Part shown: positions 57,058 through 64,000 of the stretch, piece after piece | Numbering within the stretch: the stretch's first letter is position 1 | Layout: each line of letters starts with the position of its first letter | Source of the DNA: Prochlorococcus sp. AG-347-L21 | GTDB taxonomy: Bacteria > Cyanobacteriota > Cyanobacteriia > PCC-6307 > Cyanobiaceae | Direction of reading: 5' to 3' | Assembly: GCA_003278875.1 (NCBI GenBank) | Contig: QCCQ01000008.1 | Span: 1 to 64,000 of the forward strand | DNA: 64,000 bases | Translations under genes and position numbers: made by a program | Notes under the pieces: model-generated | What the model was told of the DNA's origin: nothing | The model's database searches: none | The model's input: the letters and a program-made list of their open reading frames with translations, nothing else

Positions 57058-60000
57058 ATGGCATCCTTTGATGATTTCTACAAGACATTTGATTCAAGTA
57101 AAGAGAGAGAAGAAAAAAACTTTGAACGATTTGTAATTTGGTTTTTAAAAAATCATCCATTATGGGAATCAAAAGTAAAAGATATTTGGCTATGGGATAA
57201 TCATCCAAAAAGATCTGAATGGGGAGATGATAATGGGATTGATATAGTATTTAATGATGAGAATGGAGAAAGATGGGCAGTTCAGGCTAAACTTTACGCT
57301 CCAAAATATTACATAAAAAAATCTGATTTAGATTCATTCATATCCGAAGCTGATCCTGAAAGATTTAAAAATAAATTACTCATAACAAGTACAAATCTTT
57401 TAGGGAATAATGCAATTTCTGTTTTAGAGAGAAATAAAGTAGTTAGATTTATGCTTAAGGATTTTCAAAATTCCCCAATTGATTTTCCAGAAACAGCAAA
57501 AGATCTATTTAGCGGAAAAAAAATAAAGCCTAAGACACCAAGACCTCATCAATCCAAAGCAATTAATGAAATAATTAAAAATCTTAAAAATGAAAATAAA
57601 GGACAAGTAATTATGGCTTGTGGAACAGGAAAAACTTTAACTTCTCTTTTTTTAAAAGAAAAATTAAAGGCTGAGAATGTTTTAGTTTTATTACCCTCCT
57701 TAAATCTTTTATCACAAACCCTTGCTGAATGGACAGCAAATGCAACACATAAATTCAAATGGCTTGGAGTTTGCTCAGATAAAACCGTTGCTAAGAAAGA
57801 AGATGAATGGATTATGAATACTTCAGAATTAGGACTTCCTGTGACTAGTAACTCAATGGATATAAAAATGTTTCTGAAGGAAAAAGGTTCTAAAGTAATT
57901 TTTTCGACTTATCAATCATCACTTTTAATAGCTAAGATATTTGAAGATGCAAATGTAGCTGAATTTGATTTAACTATTGCTGATGAGGCTCATAATTGTG
58001 CTGGGAAAGTATCTAGAGAATTCAGCTCGATACTTAATGATGATTTAATAAGATCTAGAAAAAAATTATTCTTTACTGCTACTCCCCGCATACTATCTTC
58101 CCAAATCAAAAGTTACTCAAAAGAAAGAGATATAGAAATCGCTTCAATGGATAACGAAATAATTTTTGGTAAAGTTTTACATAAATTAAATTTTTCAGAT
58201 GCCATCAAATATAAACTACTTTCCGATTATCGAGTGATTGTTATAGGAATTGATGACTTTGAAGTAGAAGAAAAAATTAAAAATAGAGACCTTTTAACTA
58301 CTTCAGGAGAATTGACTATAGACGCAGAAACATTTGCACTAAATATTGCATTATCAAAGGCTATCAAAAAATATGATCTAGAAAGAATTATCACATTTCA
58401 TAGCAGAGTAGTTGGAGCAGAAAAGTTTGCAAAGAACTTTTCAAATATTTTAGAAATGATACCTTCAGACAATAGACCTCTAGGTAATATTATTTGTAAT
58501 TCTGTTAATGGCAGAATGAAAACATCAGAGAGAATTGAAAAGATAAATACCCTTAAAAATCTTAATGAAGGTAATAGATCAATTTTGAGTAATGCAAGAT
58601 GTTTATCAGAGGGAGTTGATGTACCAACTCTTGATGGGGTTGCATTTATTGACCCTAAGAAAAGTGAAGTTGATATCGTTCAAGCAGTTGGTCGTGCAAT
58701 TAGAAAAAGTGAAAAATCAAAAGGTACCATTATTATTCCAGTTTACTTAGGAAAGTTAGAAGATATAGAAAGCGAAATATTAGCAAGCAAATTTTCAAAT
58801 GTTTGGAATGTGGTCTCAGCATTAAAATCTCATGATGATGAACTTATGGATCAAATTGACAACTTAAGAATTTCCTTAGGTGAAAAAACATTAAATTCAT
58901 CAGATTTCAAAGGACTAAAAATTAACTTTGATCTGCCCAAAGAAAGAATAGATAATAAATTCTTTGATTCTATTAATACTCTAATGATTGAAAATACATC
59001 TCAATTCTGGATGCAAAGATATGGTGAATTAAAAAAATTTATTAAAGAAAATGGACATTCAATGATTGATACATCTAAATCATCTTTAGGCATTTGGGTC
59101 GGAACTCAAAGAGTTCAATTTAATAAATCAAAATTGTCAAAAGAAAGAATAAAACTACTTAATGATATTGATTTCATATGGGATCCAATAAATTATATAT
59201 TTACTAAAAATATAGAATTACTTAAAAGCTTTATCAGAGATAATGGACATTGCTTAGTGCCAAGAAATGAACCTTTTTTAGGAGAATGGGTACATAGTTT
59301 ACGTGTGGAATATAAAAGGGGTGGGATTTCAAACAATGAGAAATTAAAAATCCTCAATGAATTAGGATTTATTTGGGATTCACTAGAGTATGAATGGGAG
59401 CAGAATTATTTAAAATTAAAAGAATTTTTTCAAAAGCATGGACATTCTGATGTACCTCTAGACTCGCCATTATTAGGATGGGTAAGAAGGCAAAGAGATT
59501 CCAGAAAGGGTAATCAAAGAAATAATTTAAATGAGGAAAAAATTAAAAAATTAGATGAATTAAAATTCAATTGGAATCCATTTGAAAATGCTTGGAAAAA
59601 TAATATTAAAGCTCTTCAAGTCCATTACCTGAAATATGGAACAACCAATATTCCTAGAACAGTTGATAAAACTCTGAACCATTTCGTAGCAAAACTTAGA
59701 CAAGATTTTAAAAAAGGTAAGTTATCCGAAGATAAAATTAAAATCCTCGAGAATTTAAATTTTGAGTGGGATCCACTCGAAAGAATGTGGGAATTACAAT
59801 TTGAAAAAGCTAAAGAATATTTCACTAAAAATGGACATTTAAATATCTCTAAAAATACTAATAATGAAGAGACGAATAGATGGTTAACTAAACAAAGAAC
59901 AGCTTATAAAAAAAACAAATTAAAAGAAGAATATATACATAAGCTAGAGTCACTTAATATTAATTGGAACCCTAATAAAAATAAAAATTCCACTAATAAA

Positions 60001-60396
60001 AATAAATGGGATATAAGCTTTGAAATAGCTAAAGAATTTTTCTTAGAAAATGGACATTTAAAGTTTGATTCACAAAATAAAAAATTGAAGAAATGGATTG
60101 AAAGGCAAAGGAAATTTTATAAAGATAGGAAATTATCCAATGATCAGATTGAAAAACTTGAAAGTATTAAAATCGATTGGGACCCAATAAGAAATGCATG
60201 GAATAAAAAATTCGAAGAAGCGGAAAATTTTTTCTTAAAAAATGGCAATATAAATGTATATCAAAAATCAACTTTTATAAAAGGTTGGATTGAAAGTCAA
60301 AGGAAATTATTTAAAGATGGAAAATTATCCAAGGATCAGATTGATAAACTTGAAAGTATTAAAATCGATTGGGAACCATTAAAAAGATTTAATTAA
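57058..60396 (+). CDS. Nuclease-SF2 helicase with seven helicase-associated repeats, defence operon gene 5
   Basis: The 1112-residue protein has three parts. Residues of about 10-110 form an Mrr-like PD-(D/E)XK nuclease (GIDIVF then WAVQAKLY). Residues of about 160-600 form an SF2 helicase with MACGTGKTLTSLF near 184, IADEAHNC near 306, FTATPR near 339 and QAVGRAIRKSE near 541. From about 645 to the end there are seven copies of the helicase-associated (HA) domain, each with a pattern like FIKENGHS..., LGxWVxxQR, LSxExIxxLxxIxFxWDP. HA domains are thought to bind DNA. The last two copies are nearly identical in DNA. It starts 2 bases after the AIPR stop and closes the operon. Confidence 0.9.
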   Translation: MASFDDFYKTFDSSKEREEKNFERFVIWFLKNHPLWESKVKDIWLWDNHPKRSEWGDDNGIDIVFNDENGERWAVQAKLYAPKYYIKKSDLDSFISEADPERFKNKLLITSTNLLGNNAISVLERNKVVRFMLKDFQNSPIDFPETAKDLFSGKKIKPKTPRPHQSKAINEIIKNLKNENKGQVIMACGTGKTLTSLFLKEKLKAENVLVLLPSLNLLSQTLAEWTANATHKFKWLGVCSDKTVAKKEDEWIMNTSELGLPVTSNSMDIKMFLKEKGSKVIFSTYQSSLLIAKIFEDANVAEFDLTIADEAHNCAGKVSREFSSILNDDLIRSRKKLFFTATPRILSSQIKSYSKERDIEIASMDNEIIFGKVLHKLNFSDAIKYKLLSDYRVIVIGIDDFEVEEKIKNRDLLTTSGELTIDAETFALNIALSKAIKKYDLERIITFHSRVVGAEKFAKNFSNILEMIPSDNRPLGNIICNSVNGRMKTSERIEKINTLKNLNEGNRSILSNARCLSEGVDVPTLDGVAFIDPKKSEVDIVQAVGRAIRKSEKSKGTIIIPVYLGKLEDIESEILASKFSNVWNVVSALKSHDDELMDQIDNLRISLGEKTLNSSDFKGLKINFDLPKERIDNKFFDSINTLMIENTSQFWMQRYGELKKFIKENGHSMIDTSKSSLGIWVGTQRVQFNKSKLSKERIKLLNDIDFIWDPINYIFTKNIELLKSFIRDNGHCLVPRNEPFLGEWVHSLRVEYKRGGISNNEKLKILNELGFIWDSLEYEWEQNYLKLKEFFQKHGHSDVPLDSPLLGWVRRQRDSRKGNQRNNLNEEKIKKLDELKFNWNPFENAWKNNIKALQVHYLKYGTTNIPRTVDKTLNHFVAKLRQDFKKGKLSEDKIKILENLNFEWDPLERMWELQFEKAKEYFTKNGHLNISKNTNNEETNRWLTKQRTAYKKNKLKEEYIHKLESLNINWNPNKNKNSTNKNKWDISFEIAKEFFLENGHLKFDSQNKKLKKWIERQRKFYKDRKLSNDQIEKLESIKIDWDPIRNAWNKKFEEAENFFLKNGNINVYQKSTFIKGWIESQRKLFKDGKLSKDQIDKLESIKIDWEPLKRFN
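59000..60390 (+). repeat. Seven tandem HA-domain repeats within the helicase gene
   Basis: The repeats are about 64-70 codons each. By the WDP/WNP/WEP signature at their ends they close near codons 697, 762, 828, 893, 959, 1044 and 1108 of the gene. Most have diverged, but copies six and seven still share a 93-base block (60094-60186 and 60286-60378) with only about nine differences by eye, offset by 192 bases. This points to recent duplication of the last unit. Confidence 0.85.
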
Positions 60397-60414
60397 AAAC
60401 TCTTCTAAAAATTA

Positions 60415-61458
60415 TTATTCATAAGTCGGATCAAAAAAATCATCAATCGTATCTCTAATACTTGAAAGAGGCCTAACAAATTTTTTGCATTCAGAATTCG
60501 AAGAAAATTCTAAAAACTTAGAAGATTTGTCTGGAAGATAAATAATATGTCCTCTTGGTCCAAGTTGCAATAATTTATCTTGAGTCACATCACAGTCTCT
60601 GAAAAACCATATGATACGGCTTACTTTTAACTTTAATAACTCATATTTATTCTCAACTACTGCTTGTTTTATTCTTTCTCTTCCAGTCGTCTTACAGCTT
60701 ATAACAATCATATATCCATGCGATTTCCCACCTTTTCTAATAACATGATCAGCCTCCAGCATTCCAGTTATCTGTTGAGGAACAGATTCTAATTTTTGAC
60801 CAATATGCTCCAAAATTAAACCTACACATTTTTCAAGGCCATCACCTGCTTGAGATTTACCAGCATTTTGCGCTCTTCTATGAAACTCAGCTAAAGATGA
60901 ATTAGCCATTACTTTATTTAAATTGGAGTCAAGCCTATGAGTTGAATTAGAAAATGCTTTCTCTAATTTTTCAACCAACTCATTAGCTAAATTATTTTTT
61001 ATTATCTGACTTGCCTCGTAAGTATATTGACTCCAATTTTCTATTAAATCTTCTATTGCTTTATCACCTTCTTCGATTAATTTATCCTTAGCTACTTTTC
61101 TGGCAAAATCATTTAAATCGATTTTTTTATTTTCATTTAAAGATTCTTTAGTTAATGGTCCAATTAAACTTAAACAATTAAAAAGAATCTTTAATACATT
61201 TGTTGAATATAAATATTTTCCTAAATAATTTTTTAAATTTTGAAATTCGTTCATTCTCTTCAAAGAGTTAGATTTAAATAACTTACTATCAAAAGCTTTT
61301 TCTAAAGCCACATTTAAATCATCGCTATTTGTAATTGAATTAGAAATAGAATTAGCCATAAATTCCATCTTTGATGAGTTATTGAAAATCTCTCCATAAT
61401 TTTTACTAACAAGTACTCTCAAATAAAGATATGGAATTTCGTTATCAGCTATTCTCAT
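60415..61458 (-). CDS. Putative restriction endonuclease paired with the C5-methyltransferase
   Basis: The 347-residue protein matches no family I can name. The first 200 residues are helical. Near residues 232-262 lies LEADHVIRKGG then GYMIVISCKTTGRERIKQ, a PD-(D/E)XK-like D...xCK site in which the usual Glu is Ser or Cys. The last part ends DTIDDFFDPTYE. Its start overlaps the methyltransferase stop by 4 bases (ATGA), so it is surely the enzyme's partner, most likely a type II restriction nuclease with the same target. It converges on the helicase gene with an 18-base gap. Confidence 0.72.
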   Translation of the reverse strand: MRIADNEIPYLYLRVLVSKNYGEIFNNSSKMEFMANSISNSITNSDDLNVALEKAFDSKLFKSNSLKRMNEFQNLKNYLGKYLYSTNVLKILFNCLSLIGPLTKESLNENKKIDLNDFARKVAKDKLIEEGDKAIEDLIENWSQYTYEASQIIKNNLANELVEKLEKAFSNSTHRLDSNLNKVMANSSLAEFHRRAQNAGKSQAGDGLEKCVGLILEHIGQKLESVPQQITGMLEADHVIRKGGKSHGYMIVISCKTTGRERIKQAVVENKYELLKLKVSRIIWFFRDCDVTQDKLLQLGPRGHIIYLPDKSSKFLEFSSNSECKKFVRPLSSIRDTIDDFFDPTYE

Positions 61459-62708
61459 TTAATAATTTCTAGAATACCTTTAGCAATTTCATTAATAACT
61501 GGGACTGAAACTGAGTTACCAAATTGTCTATAAATCTGCACGTCTGAAACAGCATTAACTATATATTTATCAGGAAAACCTTGAATTCGGGCACATTCTC
61601 TTGGAGTAAGTTTTCGAGGATTCTTATTAATATCACTTTGATCTATCAAAATCTCACTTCCATCTTTATAGTATCTAGCGCTTATCGTATTACAAAAAGG
61701 ACTTTCGTTATTAAATAAAGAATATCCAAAGCCATTACCTTTAATTTTATGCTCTTTTCTTCTTCTAATATGTCCTGCTAATAATCGATCTGAGATGGTG
61801 TATTTAGGATCGATTAAAGAATTATCCTCTAAAACATTTCCAAGCATAGTTTGTGATCTTTTATTCTCTAAATACGAAAACATTTCAGATATTTTTTGAT
61901 CTAAATTAATAGATTCATCAAAGTAATTTCTATTAAATCCAACTATGTAAATTCTTTCTCGTTTTTGAGGTACCCCGAAATTATTAGCTTTTAAAACTCT
62001 AAAATCTACAGCATAGTTTAATTTTTTATTCATACTATTTCTAACTTCTTCTGAAACTGGATAATCATCAGGTATTGTTTGATTATTTTCGCCTCTCAAT
62101 ATTTCTAAAATTAATTTAAGTGTTTTACCCTTGTCATGTCCCTTAAGTTGTTTAACGTTTTCCAATAAAAAAGCCTTTGGTTCTTTAGCTGCAAGAATTC
62201 TTTGAATTTCAAAAAACATTGTCCCACGGGTATCTGAAAAACCTTTTCTTAACCCAGCCTGTGAAAACGCTTGGCACGGAAATCCAGCCAAAAGAATATC
62301 ATGATATGGGATTTCATTAGAAGAAATCTTTGAGATATCTCCTTTTGGGAGTTCACCAAAATTTGCTGCATAAGTTTTGATTGAGAACTTGTCCCATTCC
62401 GAACTAAATAAACATTCCCCTCCTAAATTCTGAAAAGGGATTCTGATTCCACCAATCCCAGCGAACAAATCAATAAAAGTAAAATCAGCTTTTGATGATG
62501 AATTTTTAAATGGAATAAAAGTAGATAAATTTTCTATGATTTTTAATTTTGCTTCTGTAGGAGAATGTTCTCCTCTTTCCCATCCGCTTATAGTCCTATC
62601 TCCAGATTCTTTGAGGTTTAGCAGGCAAGCAAATTCTTTTTGGGTTAGGCCCAAACTCTCTCTCCTCTGCTTAATTAAATCTTTGGGCTGAAGTAAAGTA
62701 TCTTCCAT
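61455..62708 (-). CDS. dcm: C5-cytosine DNA methyltransferase with N-terminal XRE domain
   Basis: The 417-residue enzyme makes 5-methylcytosine in a fixed target. An XRE-type helix-turn-helix lies at residues of about 8-60 (IKQRRESLGLTQKEFACLL, ISGWERGEHSPTEAKL). The catalytic domain has motif I DLFAGIGGIRIPF near 75, motif IV GFPCQAFSQAG with the catalytic Cys near 142, motif VI FLLENVKQL, motif VIII QKRERIYIVGF and motif X QFGNSVSVPVI near 396. The HTH suggests that it represses its own promoter, as known for M.SsoII-type enzymes. The target cannot be read from the sequence. Confidence 0.94.
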   Translation of the reverse strand: MEDTLLQPKDLIKQRRESLGLTQKEFACLLNLKESGDRTISGWERGEHSPTEAKLKIIENLSTFIPFKNSSSKADFTFIDLFAGIGGIRIPFQNLGGECLFSSEWDKFSIKTYAANFGELPKGDISKISSNEIPYHDILLAGFPCQAFSQAGLRKGFSDTRGTMFFEIQRILAAKEPKAFLLENVKQLKGHDKGKTLKLILEILRGENNQTIPDDYPVSEEVRNSMNKKLNYAVDFRVLKANNFGVPQKRERIYIVGFNRNYFDESINLDQKISEMFSYLENKRSQTMLGNVLEDNSLIDPKYTISDRLLAGHIRRRKEHKIKGNGFGYSLFNNESPFCNTISARYYKDGSEILIDQSDINKNPRKLTPRECARIQGFPDKYIVNAVSDVQIYRQFGNSVSVPVINEIAKGILEIIK

Positions 62709-62729
62709 ATATTTACATTATTTTCAGAA

Positions 62730-62756
62730 GATATACTACATAAATTGCCGGGTCAA
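62730..62756 (-). promoter_or_regulatory. Candidate promoter of the methyltransferase-endonuclease pair
   Basis: On the minus strand a -35 box ttgacc is followed after 15 bases by tatatc, 22 bases before the ATG of the methyltransferase. The short palindrome agtact lies at its upstream edge. The methyltransferase HTH may bind here to limit its own expression. Confidence 0.5.
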
Positions 62757-62782
62757 GTACTAGATAGAATTTCTTTAGATTC

Positions 62783-63202
62783 TTACTTGATCTCGTCTTT
62801 TAAAAGCTTATGCAGATCAAAATATTTATCTTTTATTTCACATTCCCACACAATAATAATTTTCCATCCCATTGAGGATAAATTTTCTTGATGCTTTTTA
62901 TCTCGATTTATATTTTCTCTAAACTTAGCCTCCCAAAATTCCTTTCTTGTTTTTGGATTAGAGGCATACTTACAATTTTGATGTCTATGCCAAAAACATC
63001 CATGCACAAAAATTACTGTTTTATATTTTGGCAGAACAATATCAGGAGAACCTGGTAAATCTTTTTTATGTAATCTGAATCTATATCCCATTGAATGGAG
63101 AAGTTTTCTTACAGTGATTTCTGGCTTTGTATTCTTCGACTTTATTGCAGACATATTCCTTGATCTCTGCTCACTCACCTCATGAATTACTTCACTACTC
63201 AT
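62783..63202 (-). CDS. vsr: Very short patch repair endonuclease (Vsr)
   Basis: Vsr nicks DNA beside T:G mismatches that arise when 5-methylcytosine loses its amino group. The 139-residue protein has SAIKSKNTKPEITVRKLLHS near residue 20, the catalytic Asp in GSPDIVLPKYKTVIF and HGCFWHRHQNCKY with the catalytic and zinc-binding His and Cys. The end GWKIIIVWECEIK is typical. It lies 74 bases upstream of the methyltransferase on the same strand; this pairing protects the host from mutation at methylated sites. Confidence 0.95.
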   Translation of the reverse strand: MSSEVIHEVSEQRSRNMSAIKSKNTKPEITVRKLLHSMGYRFRLHKKDLPGSPDIVLPKYKTVIFVHGCFWHRHQNCKYASNPKTRKEFWEAKFRENINRDKKHQENLSSMGWKIIIVWECEIKDKYFDLHKLLKDEIK

Positions 63203-63228
63203 CTAAAAAATTAATTTCTAAATAATAT

Positions 63229-63333
63229 AACCACTATCAACATATAAGTACCTATATTCTGTACGTGCATTATGTGTTTACACACATACCCACGTATCTG
63301 ATATATGTAGTTTAGTTGTAGTTGAGAGTGGTT
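63229..63333. repeat. Nested inverted repeats in the non-coding gap upstream of vsr
   Basis: The outer arms aaccactatcaac (63229-63241) and gttgagagtggtt (63321-63333) pair with one mismatch. Inside them, tacgtg/cacgta (63262-63267 and 63291-63296) and tatgtgt/acacata (63271-63277 and 63282-63288) form a compact palindrome around a ttac loop. A further copy of tacacacat lies near 63360. The 293-base gap holds no gene that I can see. It could be an operator, a replication or excision site, or the source of a structured RNA. Confidence 0.6.
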
Positions 63334-63495
63334 TATTGTCAGTACTTACAATGATGATGTACACACATCCAGTAAGTAGTAGCTTGTCAATTTCTTGTCT
63401 TTTAACCCTTCTACCCGTGTATTATGGTGGGGTTACGTAATCCCTTGCAATGATTGGGATCTGAGATACCATAAAAATTCCTATATTTAGTTTTT

Positions 63496-63882
63496 ATGCA
63501 GATAAAAACCTTTCTATGCCCTCTTTTATTAGTCTTATCACAAATACCTTTGAAGGCTCATGATCACACCTTTGAAAGCTGGAACGCTAAACAGTGGGAA
63601 GATTATCCTTTTGAATGTGTAGAGACAGGATCAACACCAGAATATACAAGGTGTTACGCAGAGAAAGCGAATAAAAGAGACTGGGATTTAAGACAGGAAT
63701 TGAATGACGATAAACTATGGAAAGATTGGATGAGTGCTAGACGTAGGATTTGTTCTCACTACAAGTCAAAACATTTTGGGCAGGGAACAGTTAAACCCTT
63801 AATGATAATTTCCTGTGAAATGAGATTGAATACTGAGGCAACAAGATTCTGTCTTAATGGGGAAGATAAACAATGCGGATAA
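63496..63882 (+). CDS. Secreted LprI-like (DUF1311) protein
   Basis: The 128-residue protein has a signal peptide (MQIKTFLCPLLLVLSQIPLKA, cut here to the first 20 residues: cleavage expected after the Ala near 21), so it is exported to the periplasm. The mature part has four to six Cys and the pattern YTRCYAEKANKRDWDLRQEL, LWKDWMSARRRIC and SCEMRLNTEATRF, which resembles the lysozyme-inhibitor LprI/DUF1311 family. Inhibition of lysozyme-like enzymes is a guess from the family name. It lies beyond the defence genes on the other strand from vsr and may be island cargo. Confidence 0.65.
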   Translation: MQIKTFLCPLLLVLSQIPLKAHDHTFESWNAKQWEDYPFECVETGSTPEYTRCYAEKANKRDWDLRQELNDDKLWKDWMSARRRICSHYKSKHFGQGTVKPLMIISCEMRLNTEATRFCLNGEDKQCG

Positions 63883-63918
63883 AAACCATCTTATAATTAA
63901 AAATATTTGTAGTTCAGA

Positions 63919-64000
63919 ATGGCACTATCTTCATACCGCATGCATAAAATTTATCTTGCAGCGATCATGAATTATGGTCTTGGTTCTGATGATCCAGAAG
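63919..64000 (+). CDS. Start of an unknown gene cut by the right edge
   Basis: From ATG 63919 the frame reads MALSSYRMHKIYLAAIMNYG and is open to the last base, 27 codons in all. The mixed amino-acid use suggests real coding sequence. It starts 36 bases after the LprI-like gene on the same strand. No family can be named from so little. Confidence 0.4.
   Translation, partial: MALSSYRMHKIYLAAIMNYGLGSDDPE

Larger units (their letters stand above)
48433..64000. mobile_element. tRNA-integrated genomic island (tycheposon-like) carrying defence genes, right end not seen
   Basis: The core genes stop sharply at tRNA-Thr. The next gene is a tyrosine recombinase of different base composition, and all that follows is restriction/defence-type cargo and unknown genes. 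This layout (tRNA, tyrosine recombinase, cargo) is that of tycheposons, the integrative elements described in Prochlorococcus. I could not find a second copy of the tRNA 3' end (cgggttcaagtcccgacgag) before base 64000, so the right border lies outside the window or has decayed. The exact left border is taken as the end of the tRNA. Confidence 0.75.

Noticed and set aside
59000-60390. CRISPR array
   Set aside because: The repeated blocks are long, coding and in frame with the helicase; they are protein-domain repeats and no short direct repeats with spacers occur in the window.
48433-64000. Right-hand att copy of the tRNA-Thr 3' end
   Set aside because: I looked for cgggttcaagtcccg and neighbouring bases up to the window end and saw no convincing second copy.

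Overview
The window looks like a chromosome segment of a high-light-adapted Prochlorococcus, or a very close relative. The DNA is strongly A+T-rich and the genes are small and tightly packed. The marker genes are those of marine picocyanobacteria: chlorophyll synthase (chlG), NDH-1 subunit ndhB, a MenG-type quinone methyltransferase, the nitrogen co-activator pipX beside pipY, sepF, DUF2862, DUF1823, DUF4278 and a malate:quinone oxidoreductase. The assignment rests on gene content and composition; no database search was possible.

Bases 1 to about 48,430 are core genome. In order they hold: a lipoprotein cut by the left edge, topA, ndhB, an ABC ATPase, biotin ligase, a DciA-like DUF721 protein, menG, hisF, DUF2862, chlG, a class A penicillin-binding protein and rsmB. 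Next come two small proteins missing from the ORF track and a photolyase block (photolyase, DUF2256, DUF2805, DCC thioredoxin-like). These are followed by trmH, an oligopeptide-type permease, lepA, mqo, nfu, a DUF4278 gene with an unusual G+C-rich leader, an ArsM-like methyltransferase and a class V aminotransferase. The core continues with murE, a glutaredoxin-like gene, yidD, rpsD, a sulfur amino-acid block (two trans-sulfuration enzymes and cysK), queA, pdhC, YlqD, an acyl-activating enzyme and lipB. It ends with hpf, a degenerate deoC, recO, a GT4 glycosyltransferase, proC, sepF, pipY-pipX, an EcfT/CbiQ protein, der, DUF1823, cobI, miaE and aroQ, then tRNA-Tyr(GTA) and tRNA-Thr(GGT).

From the 3' end of tRNA-Thr to at least base 63,200, and probably past the right edge, lies an integrated accessory island. 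A tyrosine recombinase sits just behind the tRNA, as in the tRNA-targeting elements of Prochlorococcus called tycheposons. The cargo is a dense anti-invader locus. A five-gene rightward operon encodes a MORC/MutL-like GHKL ATPase, a Z1-domain ATPase, a PD-(D/E)XK protein (DUF4420), an AIPR protein, and a very large nuclease-SF2 helicase with seven C-terminal helicase-associated repeats. It converges, with an 18-base gap, on a leftward pair encoding a putative restriction endonuclease and a C5-cytosine methyltransferase with an N-terminal XRE domain. A Vsr mismatch endonuclease lies upstream of that pair. Beyond vsr is a non-coding stretch with nested inverted repeats, then a small secreted LprI-like protein and a gene cut by the right edge.

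The likely logic of the island is that the methyltransferase marks self DNA, the Vsr protein repairs deamination of 5-methylcytosine, and the ATPases, nucleases and helicase sense and destroy unmarked DNA. The ATPase-Z1-DUF4420-AIPR-Dcm association was predicted from comparative genomics as a restriction-type system (Iyer, Abhiman and Aravind, 2008). The added repeat-rich helicase, the separate endonuclease and the mobile setting are the parts most worth testing.
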